DNA of 64,000 nucleotides, from NCBI GenBank assembly GCA_964036665.1, contig OZ038533.1, forward strand, positions 12,050,413 to 12,114,412, given 5' to 3'. The notes under the pieces are model-generated. The model had not been told where the DNA came from, searched no databases, and saw only the letters and a list, made by a program, of their open reading frames with translations. Origin of the DNA: Gordius sp. MW1. Its lineage: Eukaryota > Nematomorpha > Gordioida > Gordea > Gordiidae. The position numbers were made by a program, and so were the translations under genes. Below, piece by piece: positions 1 to 12,200 of this stretch. The first letter of the stretch is position 1. Each line of letters begins with the position of its first letter.

Positions 1-225
1 TATTTCATATCGTAAAATCGCGTTGCTTAAACGTTCTCTTACCGAGTGATAGAAAACAACGCTTTTGCGTTCATTAATTTAAATTTGATTAAAATTATCG
101 AGAAAATATGAAATGATATGTATAAATACCCTAACTCTAACCCTAAACCAGATGAACGCAAAAGCGTTGTTTTCTATCACTCGGTAAGAGAACGTTTAAG
201 CAACGCGATTTTACGATATGAAATA
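1..225. repeat. Perfect 74-bp inverted repeat (MITE-like hairpin)
   Basis: Bases 1-74 are the exact reverse complement of 152-225, separated by a loop of about 77 bp. The loop contains a degenerate telomere-like run around 129-148 (ctaactctaaccctaaacc). The left arm starts at the window edge, so the true terminus and any target duplication cannot be seen. The lack of mismatches suggests a recent insertion or gene conversion between arms. The 67-residue frame across it is not credible as a gene. Confidence 0.85.
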
Positions 226-796
226 TGTCACCAGAATTGGAGAATGTTTAGCCTGTTCCACATACATACATACAACTCTACGTCCCACTTTGTCATTGTG
301 CTTATTAGCGCAAACTTATAAAGTATGGCAAATTTGAAAGACTCGCTAGTGCAAATCCCTGTTACCAAAGTACGAAATATTATAGAATTAGACGGAGACA
401 TAAAATTAATTAATAAAGAATCGCTTTTGTTAATTACCAAAGCTACAGTAAAGTTATATATAAAAATGCTTTTACAATAGCAAGGAGCTTTTTATAAGAC
501 AATTAGTTAATTCTATTCCAACTATTAATCATTCAATTAGAAGAAAACACATAGGTAACTATAATTCATTTAATAATTTATTAAAATTTATGTTATATTT
601 GTGCAAAATTTTAATTTTAGATATTATTTTATTTGCCTTATAATTGCATTTGAATAGCAAATATTATTAATCATTATATTTTTAAATATAGATAATGTTA
701 TTGAAGAAAATATATTGATGGAATTTTTAGATGACATGCTATAATAGATGTGATAATGATTATATGTGTAATATTACCACACTATATTTGTTAAAT
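226..796. other. 3' flank of the TEX10-like gene; no gene seen
   Basis: AT-rich sequence with no convincing coding potential. On the minus strand an AATAAA hexamer (plus-strand tttatt at 628-633) lies about 165 bases past the TEX10-like stop and could be its polyadenylation signal. Confidence 0.4.
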
Positions 797-3700
797 TTAA
801 CAAATTTTGAAATAATCAATAGTAATGAAATAATTGAACTGTTTACTATATATATTATCAATAGGCAAATGGCTGAGAAAATTATGTAACAATTTAAAAA
901 TGTGCTGAGGTGTATTTTGTGGCATGTTATTTGTTACAAGTTTGCAAAAGTTTGTAATAAAATCTTCATCATGGGTTCTCATGACACAAATTAGTTTAAA
1001 TAATGACTCAGTGTATAATTCTAAGTTGACAATTTTACTCTATAATATTTTCCACAATATACAAAATTTTATTGTTGATAATTTTACCTGATCAGTTGTC
1101 AATAATGGGTAAAAAATAAGGCATATCCAATTTGTTATTTTGATAATATATGGAGCAATAGCTAATTTTGTGGTAACATGTTTCAGAAATAGTTTGGTCA
1201 ATATAGAAAATAGACCATCAATTAAAATTATATTAGATGCTGTTTTATTGTCAAACACATAATTTGTGTTGAAGATGGTTGGAATAAAGTTATCATATAT
1301 TTCTATTAATTTTTCTGATTTCATTAGCTAATGTATTTTATAAATTTACCTGTCATATTTGATTCTTCCATATTTAAAAGTATTTCATTGACATCTTGGA
1401 CATCTAATTTTGCAATTTGATTTGCATTTATCTTGCATAATATTTTATTAATAATGCACTGATTTGATTCATTATTTTTATCAATTATGGTATTTTCACT
1501 ATTGAACCTTGACATCAAAATAGCAAGGTTCCAGAATAATGACATCATTTTATTGACCTTATCATTAGGCACCTGTAAATAAAATTACTAACCATAACTG
1601 ACAAAATAATTAATTAAGGCAAAATTTTTTGGAAAAAATTAAATAATTATTAAACACAAAATTTTAAGGTTGTCAATATTTTTTATAATTTCCCTTATTT
1701 TTTAGAAGTGCACCAAATTCAACTAATGTACATTATGGTACAGCTATATTAAAACTAAAATTATTATTAACAGCTTTTTATAAAAATGAGTTGGCATACT
1801 TTAAGACCACCTTTAACAAATAATACATTTATATTATTAAATCAGTTGCCTATTCATCTTGCTTTATAATTAACAAGCTTAAATAATTTTTAAAAAGGTG
1901 TTTATGCCATTTTTTTTTAATTTGTGACTATTTTCTAAATTAGTTAATAGATTATTTAATTCATATTAATGATGTCTTGTAAAACATAATGTTTTAAATG
2001 TCATTTTCATTAAATCAGTATATAGCCCATTATTAAGTGCCTTGGATCTATCATTTTAAGTGTATTTTCACCTATGATGATGCACCTCAAATGATTACAA
2101 TTTTAGGTTTTGCCTAAATTTTAGTTAAAAATAGACTGATTTTTTTCTTATTCATTTACATTCTAACCAAACCCAAGATTATCCCAAAAATTTTGATTAC
2201 ATTTTAATATGAACCTTGAAAATTTCGAGGGTTTCCCCTAAATCAACATAAAGTTTGATATAAAGAACGTTAAAAAGTAAACAATTACACGGTTTAACCT
2301 GAAAAATGGGCCGGCAAACTTTTTGTAGATTTTGCGTGTTAAACATGAATATATTCTTATTGTTTCCCTTTCTAGCCAAATTTTTAAAAAATTTGCTGTT
2401 AAAGTTGTTAAAAACTGCGATTTTCGCATTTTCAAATGTCAATTACTTGCAAATTAATCGATAAAATTTTAATTTATAAATAAAGAGGGGAGGAAATTTT
2501 TTTAACACTAGTATTAATTTTTGATATATATATTTAAAACTTGTCTCTATCTTTTTACATTGACAAATTGCCCCAGACTTAAGGTTGCCCTTATTTCCTC
2601 TGTTGTTTATCTACTACTACTACTAGAGATGTGCCTGGCCCAGCCAGACCTGTATCTTACTTGTTTTTTACTAACCAACTTCTATATGCAGTGATAAAAA
2701 TATAAAATAAAAAGTTTCAAATAAAACTTTTAGATCAATTAAAAAAAAAAAATAAGAAATTAAGCTTAATTTTATATACTAAATAAATCTTTCTTTCATT
2801 TTATTCTTTTTGGCATTTAAGCTATCCTACAGTGCACCATCCTCTGATTCTTGTATATTTTGAGGCTAGGTTTTTATGGTCAAACACTAAAATTTTCTGA
2901 TAGTTTCCTTTATGACCACCCTACAAATTGTATTTCTTAATGACCAGTTATTAAAATTAAATTATGAAAATTAATGCTCCTAAGAGGAGAGCAATTGTCC
3001 AGCCTTTATAAAAGGCAGAGAAATACCCTCTATGAGGTAGTAACATAAATATATTTACAGATTTAATTAGTTTTTAAGTGAAAGCAATTTATTACTTTAT
3101 TAGAATTCTTCATTATATTATTGAGACATTTTTCTTCAAACTGATTTAAAGCCAAGGATATGTAGGTTTGGATTTTATACTTTGATGATACTTTCTTATT
3201 GGTTTGAAAAACTTTGGCATAATTAATAAATAACTCTAAGCATGATATGAGTGTTTCTGTGGTCTGATTGGAATCAAAATTAGATTTTAAAAAATTTTCT
3301 GTTTCAATCATCCATAAGGCACTGATATAGTTAATTATAAGATGTGTTATTTTTTCAACATTGCCAATACATTCAGTTGAAACAATAGAATTCAAAACAT
3401 TGTTGTAGAGGGATGAGCCTTCATCCCATTTGTCTGATAATAGCTGCTTAATGCCAAATGTGTCAACAAGATTAAAATTTAAGGCAATTTTCTTGACAAG
3501 TGGTAAACAGGATAAATTATTTGCAAAGTCAACATACTTTTCTTGGTGCATTGTTTTGTAATGGAGCACTGTAAATAAATTTTATTTATATTAAGATATA
3601 TTTGTTACCTTTGTGTTTAAACAATTTTATATCCCTTTTTTGAATATCTGAGCCTATCTCTTGCAATATTGGCCATTTAAAATTATTGTGAAGAGAACTT

Positions 3701-4396
3701 AATAGTGTTTCTACCATTTTTGATACATCATTAATTTGAGATATTAAAAAGAATTTCATTTCAATATTAGTTTTATACAAATATAGCTGACCAACATAGT
3801 TTTCATAAAACTCTAAAACCAATTTAATATAGCTAAGAGATTGAATGTGCATTTCATGTGAACAACTCGTTAAATGACTAAGTTGTAGTATTAATCTATC
3901 AACTACAACCTTCCATTTAAAACATTTTTGAATATCTTGTAAAGCATTTTTGTTGAGACATAAGTGTATAATTTGAAAAATTTTATGTTGAACAGGATTA
4001 TTTTCATAAGTTAGCATCTAGATTGCCATTAAAATATCTAAGATATATGAATACCTTGAGTAAGATGTCAACAACATATTTAATTTTGACCTCTTCTTCT
4101 AGGTTATGATGCTCTATAAAGTTTATGGCAGCACCTAAATTTTTAGCTCGAACATTCTCATCTTTACTATTAGGAGTTTGTAATATATTAAATATGTTCT
4201 TATGCTAAAGGAGCTTATAATTTAAAGTAAGTAATTTCACTTCATGAATATGTTTAACATCAAATTGGGGTTTTAGCACTAGTTGTTGCGCTCTCACTTT
4301 TGGTTGGGTGATATGACTTCTCACCAATTTTTTGCCAACCTTTAGCTTAACTTTTTGAAAATCAGCATTCTTCTTTTTTTTCTTAGCTTGAACCAT
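797..4396 (-). CDS. TEX10: TEX10/Ipi1-family pre-60S ribosome maturation protein
   Basis: TEX10 (yeast Ipi1) is a helical-repeat subunit of the Rix1/PELP1-TEX10-WDR18 complex that acts on nuclear pre-60S particles. Exon 1 carries the family N-terminal signature ADFQKVKLKVGKK at about residues 11-23. Exons on the minus strand, with all phases consistent: 4396-4241, 4204-4055, 4017-3609, 3568-3096, 1572-1350, 1314-1088, 1039-797. They sum to 626 residues plus stop. Introns are 36, 37, 40, 1523, 35 and 48 nt, all GT-AG. DENVRAKNLGAAINFIEH (exon 2) and HIQSLSYIKLVLEFY (exon 3) resemble the ARM-like repeats of TEX10. The start is the ATG at 4396. The protein is shorter than human TEX10 (about 929 residues) and diverges strongly after exon 3, so the C-terminal exons rest on phase and open frame more than on similarity. 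An unseen exon inside the 1523-nt intron cannot be excluded. Confidence 0.8.
1573..3095 (-). other. Single long intron of the TEX10-like gene
   Basis: AT-rich, no recognisable element or exon. The minus-strand frame at 2197-2442 has no recognisable similarity and no matching splice phase was found, so I treat the stretch as intron. It is about 30 times longer than the other five introns of the gene. Confidence 0.5.
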
Positions 4397-4766
4397 TGAC
4401 AGCAATTTGTTACAAATAGATTAAATGAACTTTGTAGAACAATAAGATTTAGAGGAAATGGCTAAATATCCACGAGATATCCCATCTGAATGAAGGCAAA
4501 ATATTCCTTCCTTTGTAAAAATAGATAAAATCTGTGTGTAAGCAGAATCCTATGTAATAATATTTTAGGGCAGCAGGTTTCTTTTTAAATTTGTGTCTCA
4601 AAGGATTTTTTAAATTTTAGCGGGATCGTGATATTTATTTGGATAATTTAAAATTAGAATGCCAATAGTGGGGATTCTCAAAATTCTAAAATTATGACAG
4701 ATTAAACAATCTTACACATCATTTATTTTGCAATTTTAAAATAATTCTAATTCTTAATGGTTGTAG
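4397..4766. other. 5' flank of TEX10-like gene
   Basis: Short upstream interval between the TEX10-like start codon and the terminus of a TIR element at 4767. No TATA box or other clear promoter motif stands out in this AT-rich sequence. Confidence 0.3.
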
Positions 4767-5250
4767 TAGTGTTGTAAAAACGGCTGGCTGGTTTTTCCCA
4801 GCGTATTGCTAAGCTTAGTTGTTGGCGTTTATTTTCACCCAACCTTTTAAGTGTTAGGTGAATTTTCTTGGGAGGGCTTTGGCGTTTTCGTAAAAAACAC
4901 CCAAAGCGTTTTGGGTGAGTTTTTTTGGGGCACCTTTGGCGTTTAGGTTTGGGTGTATTAAACAGCTAACGGGTTTGGGTGGATAATATTATTAACCCCT
5001 TGGTTTGGTTTTGGTCGTTTTGGGTTGGGCATGCAAATATATCAATTTGTTTATATTGTTCATCATATTCGTGTATTTAGATTTAGGTAATGAACTTTAA
5101 ATTTAAGAAAATAAAAATAAATGTATCATGACGTCACTGAGTTAAAACTTTTCCCATTGTGACGTCATAATGAAAAATATTATAATCTAATCTCTAGTAA
5201 ATTGTAGTTAATTATTATGCATTATAGAAGTAGGTAGTGAATTAATATGT
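4767..5250. mobile_element. Terminus of a TIR (hAT-like) element, same family as 48438-54546
   Basis: Begins with TAGTGTTGTAAAAACGG, the same terminal sequence that, inverted, ends the 6.1-kb element at 54546. The following roughly 480 bp, including the direct dyad around gacgtcactgagt and gacgtcataatg, match 48438-48900. No partner terminus with a matching target duplication was found downstream. The interval 6480-6600 also matches internal sequence of the large element (49970-50060), and 7065-7145 matches the segment just outside its internal terminus (50218-50310), so 4767-7150 may be a rearranged relative. Confidence 0.65.
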
Positions 5251-5280
5251 TTTATTTATGAAAAAATTTTGTGAAGATTT

Positions 5281-6045
5281 GCCCCCCCCCCTTATTTTTT
5301 ACCCTCTTTCTCACCTGGGGAGGAACGGCGGGCAAGTGGGGTGTTTGCCCCCCCCCCCAAATTTTTTACCCTCTTTCTGATGCGGGGGAGATGGGGGTGT
5401 TTTGCCCCCCTCCTAATTTTTTACCCTCTTTCTGATGCGAGGGAGAGGGGGTGGCAGGGGGTGTTTTGCCCCCCCCCCCTAATTTTTTACCCTCTTTCTG
5501 ATGTGGGGGAGTGGGGGGCATGGGGGTTTTTTGCCCCCCCCCCAATTTTTTACACTTTTTCTTAAGTGGGGGAGAGGGGGGCATGAGGTTTTTTTTGCCC
5601 CCCCCCCTAATTTTTTACCCTTTTTCTGATGTGGGGGAGAGGGGGGCATGGGGGGGGGGGGTGTTTTGCCCCCCCCCCCTAATTTTTTACCCTCTTTCTG
5701 ATGCGAGGGAGAAGGGGGGGGGGGGCAGGGGGTGTTTTGGCCCCCCCCCCTAATTTTTTACCCTTATGGGGGGGGGGAGAAGGGGCAGGGGGGTGTTTTG
5801 CCCCCTCCCCCCTAATTTTTTACCCTCTTTCTGATGCGAGGGAGAGGGGGTGGCAGGGGGTGTTTTGCCCCCCCCCCCTTAATTTTTTACCCTCTTTCTG
5901 ATGCGGGGGAGAGGGGGGGCATGGGGGGTGTTTTGCCCCCCCCCCTTATTTTTTACCCTCTTCCTGATGCCGGTGAGAGGGGGGGGGGGGGGTGAATCGC
6001 CCCTCTTCTTATTTTTTACCCTCTTTCTCACCCGGGGGACGGCGG
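5281..6045. repeat. G/C-run minisatellite, about 60-75 bp unit
   Basis: About ten units, each built of a C run of 8-13, then taattttttaccctctttctgatg, then a G-rich tail (ggggagaggggggcatggggg) and gtgttttg. In all frames it gives proline- or glycine-rich open frames that are not genes. Homopolymer lengths may be unreliable in assembly. The same unit appears inverted at 7365-7640. Confidence 0.9.
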
Positions 6046-7150
6046 AAAGCCCTTTTTAACCCTTTCAAAATATTTTTGTGAATTTTTGCGGTCACAGTGG
6101 TGACAAATGTCATAATCAACATTTTCTATTGAAATTAAAATTTTTTTTGAAAATAGACTTATATTTTTGGGAAGATTTGCGGTCACAGTGGTGACAAATG
6201 TCCTAATCAACATTTTCTATTGAAATTTATATTTTTTTTTTAAAATTGACTTATTATATGACAAAGATTTTCTAAAATTCGAAAATATATTTTTGAAGAT
6301 TTGCGGTCAACAATTGTCTTAATATACCATATCAATTAAAATAATTTTTTTTAATTTAACTTCATTTAAGAAATAAGCTGTATTATTAAATAAAATATTA
6401 ATATGAAATTTTACTAATTTAAAAAAATTTGCCATCATGGGTAAGTAAGTTTTACTATTTAAGTTATCTGGGCATTTAATGGAAAAACTTAAGGTATTTC
6501 CAAAAAGCATATCATGCTATTAATTACTATGCATTCACAAGGCACCAACACTCTACGTCCTGTTGACTTAGACCTCGCGTTTACAATGCTTATAAGGATC
6601 ATAAAAAATATAGGACTTTTCTGAGTAACAAAAATGAGTTAAGCATCTTAATTTAAATTATTGCTTATTATTTAATAATAAACTTAATTTTCTGATTGCT
6701 TATGACTTAATTAGTAGTTGACATAATAAAAAAAGTTTAATTTTCATTTATTTTATTTATAATAATATGAATCGCAACTTCTACATACCTTGATATGTTG
6801 TACATTAAAAAAGAAATGAATGTAAAATGATGTAATAAAGAGCCTAGACAGCCCACGCCACACCATGCTTTGTTGTGCCATGATTTTTTTTTATATATTT
6901 AGTTTAGTACTTAACTTAAATCTGATAGGTTTAAATCTGGTATTGCGCATGCATTGCAACGAGAGAAGGGAGAGAGAGGGTGGATTAGTACATGTACATG
7001 CTACATGGGAGTGGTGATATGTCTGAGTCGCGCGGGATGCCGTTCTCTGATATTGAAAATATAGTTTAAATATAAAATAAAAGGGACATTATATAATTAA
7101 TAAGTCTTTATCTTTTACAAGAGGCGAGGAATTCAAAATATATTTAAATT
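6046..7150. repeat. Short direct repeats and shared transposon-derived sequence
   Basis: Two copies of a roughly 110-bp unit (6080-6175 and 6172-6245) carry tgcggtcacagtggtgac and caacattttctattgaaat, with a third degenerate start at 6300. Around 6487-6600 the sequence matches 49977-50060, and 7065-7145 matches 50218-50310, both in the 6.1-kb foldback element. No gene. Confidence 0.55.
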
Positions 7151-7364
7151 AAATTTTGTGATTAAAATTGCTATTGCCGGGAATATTTAGAGGGGTATCT
7201 GTTAGCTGTCATTAATTTAGAATGAAGAATTAATATTAATTTTTAAATGAAGGATTGAATTCAATCTGCTCTCGAATGGCCAGATAAATATTACTTTATA
7301 ATCGTTTTCTATATATTGTCATTTAAAATAATAAAAAAAGGGGCGGGGGTCAAATTACCTACCC

Positions 7365-7640
7365 CCTCCCCCCCCCCCCCTCCGGTGAGAATGAGGGTCA
7401 AAAATAGGGGGGGGGGGCAAAACACCCCCCCCCCCCTCCCCGGGTGAGAAAGTGGGCCCCCCCCCCTCCCCGGGTGAGAAAGTGGGTAAAAAATAAGGGG
7501 CGGGGGGCAAAACACCCCACCTGCACCCCTTTCCCCCGCATCAGAAAGAGGGTAAAAAATTGGGGGGGGGGCAAACACTCCCCATGCCCCCCTCTCCCCC
7601 ACATTAGAAAGAGGGTAAAAAATAAGGGGGGGGGGCAAAG
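7365..7640. repeat. Inverted copy of the G/C-run minisatellite
   Basis: Reverse-complement orientation of the 5281-6045 unit (agaaagagggtaaaaaat followed by a G run). About four units. Open frames across it are repeat translations only. Confidence 0.85.
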
Positions 7641-7900
7641 TTCTTAATTTATTTATGATATATAATATGTTTAAAATTGTAATTTTAACAAGTAGCAATT
7701 CAATTTACTATCTGCGAATTCACTGCTCGAGCTCCTCCTAAATTTTTTAACAAAATTTGGCTGCTTCGACTAACCTCTCGAGCATTTTTACGTGCTACTG
7801 TTAAAACTATTGCACCGAGCAGCTAGCACTCATTGTGTTAAACTAGCATATTACCCAGCTACTGTTCGTGCTCGAGCATAGCACATAGTTAGCATTGCTA

Positions 7901-7923
7901 AAGTTAGCAATTTAACAACTCTA
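7901..7923. repeat. hAT-type terminal motif
   Basis: The sequence gttagcaatttaacaactcta matches the right terminus of the 76-bp MITE at 58478-58553 and also occurs near 28000-28020. The matching left end is not identified; the sequence upstream (7700-7900) has several short mirrored words but no clean TIR. Confidence 0.4.
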
Positions 7924-8340
7924 AGCGGGCATAAGCTTAAAAATTTCATTTTTACATTTTAAGTTCTTAAGGTTATTGTCGAGATATCTTTTTAAAGATT
8001 CTGGACCGCCTATTGGAGAACCTAGTAAAAAAACCTCGTCCTTTTCAAGGCGTAGAAAAGATGCAAAGGATGGGTGGATATCAGTTGTGCTGTCAGAAGA
8101 AATTTCGCATTTTGTCGCGTTTAATGATAGGTTAAGTTTTATGTAGTATTCATTAATGATGTTAAGAGCTTTGATTAGCTCTTCCGTGGTGCCTGATAAG
8201 GTGGCATCGTCGAGATGCCATACATTTAACCTCAAATTGCATTTGTCGTTAATTTCGTCTATTAATGGTTTGATGGCCATACAAAATAAGGGGGGGGGGC
8301 AAGGAGGTCTCCCTGTTGAATCCCTTCAGCTGAATCTATA
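7921..8340 (-). pseudogene. Reverse transcriptase fragment (HLDD box)
   Basis: The minus-strand frame contains a YxDD-type catalytic box as VWHLDDATLSG, followed by LNLSLNATKCEI and FLLGSPIGGPESL, the usual order of reverse transcriptase motifs C to E. Just upstream, in another frame, SAEGIQQGD corresponds to the motif before the catalytic loop; the two are separated by a frameshift in a run of C residues (about 8290). The fragment is about 140 residues, so most of the element is missing. I recognise a non-LTR-like retroelement polymerase but not the clade with confidence. Confidence 0.7.
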
Positions 8341-8550
8341 AAAAATTGCCCGAATTTTAGGATAGAGGATGTCCCATAACTTAAAAGGATATAATTAGCA
8401 TAGTTTTAATAAAGGAATCTCTGTTTAAGTTATTAAAAGCGTTTAAAAAATCTAATTTAAAAAAGACTGTATGTGAAAGGGGGAAAGTATAGAGAGGTAG
8501 GGGTAGTGCCTCTGCTAGTAAGTAACTTACCGAGCTTTAGATAGTTAGTA

Positions 8551-8976
8551 TGACGCGCGAAGCAAAAAAAGCGAAGTTAATTTTTGGGCTAATTAACAAA
8601 CTTTTCATTTTTTTATTAATATCTTTACATTCATCGTGAAATTTATCATATATCAATGATATATCAATGGTATTCATTGATAGGATCGTAAATATTCTAT
8701 AAACATATAAAGTTATATAAAAAATACATACATACCAAATTCAATTTTTTAACCATCGCGCGAAAAGTACAAATGATTTGTATCTTATTTTCGTTCGCTT
8801 TTAACCGTGGGCGAAAATAATCGTCTGCGGTTTCACTATGAACGCCTCCTATTTACAATTGTTATTTTCGTGATATACGTAAATTTTACGATTGAATATA
8901 AAGATATTAATAAAAAAATGAAGTGTTTGATAAATTAGCCCACAAATTCACTTCGCTTTTTTTGCTTCGCGTGTCA
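8551..8976. mobile_element. Foldback MITE with about 100-bp inverted arms
   Basis: The left arm starts tgacgcgcgaagcaaaaaaa and is mirrored at 8870-8976, including the ttaatatctttacattcat segment. It lies immediately upstream of the first SMG8-like exon (9262), so it could contain or displace promoter sequence. No long target duplication is obvious; a TA may flank the left end. No coding capacity. Confidence 0.7.
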
Positions 8977-9261
8977 TCACGAACGCCGCGTAATGCCTCG
9001 AGTGACAATTAAATTACAGATAATTGGTTTTAACGTATGTCATCGCAAGTATATACACGATTTTCATTTTTTTTCGGTTATATAATATTGTTGTACCCCT
9101 TACAGTGTTAAACAATTTTAAGGTTTTTACACAAATAATAAACAACACTTCGTTATTTTTTCGACTATATAAGATCACAATTGCAATCGCTAATCTGGTC
9201 CTAAATTTTAGATCGTTTAACAGTCACCTTATTACGGCAAAACATGCTTCTTAGGCAAAAC

Positions 9262-12200
9262 ATGTTAATTATAGGTTTGGTAGGGGAATGCTCCAAGATA
9301 ATAGATATAAATTGGCAAAGTCATGTAAATTTTTTGTTCTATTTGGAAATAACATGTTCATGGGGTCATTGTCGGTCACAAAAATAAATTCATATCTTTC
9401 ATAAATTGTTCACGTTTTTCATATTTTTTAAAATATAGGATTATTTGCTTTATATACATTATATATGTATACATGACTTTATTTTATGTTATTGAATAAT
9501 ATAAATTATATGTTAAAAATAGGGTCCAATAAAATATTTCTTGGATCAAGATGTAAATGTTCTTTATCTAAATTTTAAAACTGAATACTTATCTGATTAT
9601 GACTTTAAAGAATTGGAATATGATGAATCTCTCACAATCCTGCTTATGATATTTCTAGCTCATGTCATTGTAGTAAGATTTTCTATTTTTTAAATTTTTA
9701 TACAAAAAAATGTCACATCAACTAGTTTAAATTAATTGATTTAATTAAATTGTCTTGATTAGAGTGATTATTGTGTTTTAACTAACAATAGTTTTTTTTA
9801 ATTATTATTCTCTGTCAATTTGTTATAGCTAGCTTTGTTAGCAAATTTGATAAGGCAACAAAAATAACTCACATTTGATTATATTAAGGTCCCACCACAC
9901 TTTAAACAGTTTTGATAATTACTTCAATTTTTTCCTAATGAGCCTTTTAGCCACAAATTTAATTAATGTATATTTGATTGAAAAATAATTGTTTTTTTTT
10001 AATTATTAAGATAAATTAAAAATAGATCAAATGATGATTCACAATTTTCAACAGAATCATGATCTATAAATTTGGCTTAGATTAGGCTAAAATCAATAAA
10101 AAAAAAAGCTTAGCTATCTTTTGATCAAAATTAAATGCCCTTGAAATTTTGTGTTAAGGCCAGTATTAATTTTATTTATCAAATAATTGTGATTTTTATT
10201 TTGTATTATATAAGAATTATCTATCAGTATTATTATTATAATAGCCATCAAGTATTTTTTTGACCAATAAATAATAACAATTAATGCTTAAGCCTAGAAT
10301 AACCTAAATGATCCTACTTAATTATACTTAAAGGGATTGTATAATGTAAGCCTTTTAAAAATAGTTTTAACATATTTTTTTATCAAAAATATTAACTTTA
10401 TTTACTTAAATAAGTATTGTATTTTTTATTATTATTTGATTAAGAACTTTTTTCGTTTACAAACAGTTATATGTAATGGAATTTCAAGTATCTTGTAATG
10501 AGACAAGGGTTCACATTTTAATATACCATTAGAAGGCATTTATATTCAAGTTGATATTATTTAATTATATGACTAGCGATTTTTATTTGTTTTAACTAGT
10601 ATTGTTAAATTGCACATTTTTACCTTTATATATTGTTTAAATTTTCTTCTTATATAGATTATAGTCCCAAGTAGCACCTTTGATATCGCCCATTTAAAAA
10701 GATTTCAGATAGTTGAATATTTGAAGTAAAATTGCTTAACATTAATACCATTCATATTATCTTCTATTTTTCTGTATTTAAATTCACTTGTAATCTGGAT
10801 GTTTTTAACTCCCGTCATATTTATCATTTTACCTTAAATTTTTTTGATAATTAATAATTTATATTCTAATGTTTTAAAAATTTGATGAACATTGATTGTT
10901 ATATGTATTAATTCTGAATTTAAGGACTAAAAATAAAATTTGAATTTTTCCTTTTTTGCCCTAGTTTATTTTGACTGCTTTTTTATTATTCTATGTGTTG
11001 TTGTTAAAATGCCAGAGCGCCGACTCCTACCCTAGCTATGCCTAGGGGTTTTGTAGTGTTTATATAGAAATTTGCTCAAAAATTGGCATTAATCATATTC
11101 TTTTTAATTTTTAGCAGACCTAATCTTAAACAACCTTTCTTTAAGCACGCAGGTTGTAAAATCTGCTCATTATATTCAATCTAAGCTTCTAACTAACCAT
11201 AGGATACAAATGAAACTTTAAAACTTAAGATGACAGAATTTATTACAATATTTAGATTTAAGCATTCTTGCAAACAATCTTTTTAGATGGTATATGATTA
11301 AAAGGTTGATTTTTGGCTATAAGAAAGGTACAAAAGGACGAATGTTAACTCAGTTTATGTAAAGTTAGTACCCTTTGTGATCTAATTCATTAATATTAAA
11401 ATATTATTAAGTATTAATGCTATAACGTTTAGTGTAAAGATTCTTAAAATGGTTCTGGGCGCGTAATATTTTAACCCATTTAATTTAGTTATAAATCAAA
11501 AAACCGGGGGGGGGGGGGTGGAATTTCCCGCCCCCCCCCCAGCCCCCCCTCACTTACGCCACTGCGTTCTGTTAAAATTTATGTACGAACAAATAAAGAT
11601 TTTTCTAAATATTGCAAACCTTATCAAATATTTTGTTTTATTCAAATGTCATTTGAAAATTTATATACATCGATTATTTAACCCTATGTTGGTTTTATGG
11701 GTCAATTGGACTAAATTTTTGATCTAAGGTATTAAAAATAGAAGGTCACTAGGTGTAGATTTGTATAAAATGTAAACTTATGGTCTTAATACAGACTTTC
11801 ATGGCCCAAATTGAAGCAAATTTTTAAATAACATATAAATTTCATTTTTAACTTTTTATAATTTTGAAATTACAATGGGTTAACTTCAGGGTCATAATGA
11901 CCATGACCAATAACTAGCTGAGGTGGAAAAAATGTAATATCAACCAAGGTTTAATTTTTTGTTTAATCATATATTGAGGCATTTTATAGAGATGGGAGTC
12001 AACCGTTAAATTATTATTTGATTGTTGTGTATATATCTCATCGTTTTGATACGGTTCTTAGCTTCAAATAAACCATTTTATAAAAAACTTATGAAAATTA
12101 TGACAAATATCACCTATATATAATTTTAAAAAAATAGAAAAATTGGTTATGACCTAGCTAGTATTAAATTGTGGGTGATTAAATATAATGCATAGTTTAT

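Noticed and set aside
2197-2442. 81-residue minus frame in the TEX10-like intron as a missing exon
   Set aside because: The flanking exons already join in phase without it, and no similarity or suitable splice sites were seen.
5341-5901. Proline- and glycine-rich open frames (FAPPP, FYPLSDARERG)
   Set aside because: They are translations of the G/C-run minisatellite in several frames on both strands, without independent coding evidence.
8281-8300. C run in the reverse transcriptase resembling the minisatellite unit
   Set aside because: The APLLF-type codons of the polymerase already provide a C-rich then T-rich sequence; the likeness is probably coincidence plus run expansion.
9024-9254. 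76-residue frame just upstream of SMG8
   Set aside because: AT-rich, no recognisable similarity, and in a different frame from the proposed first exon.
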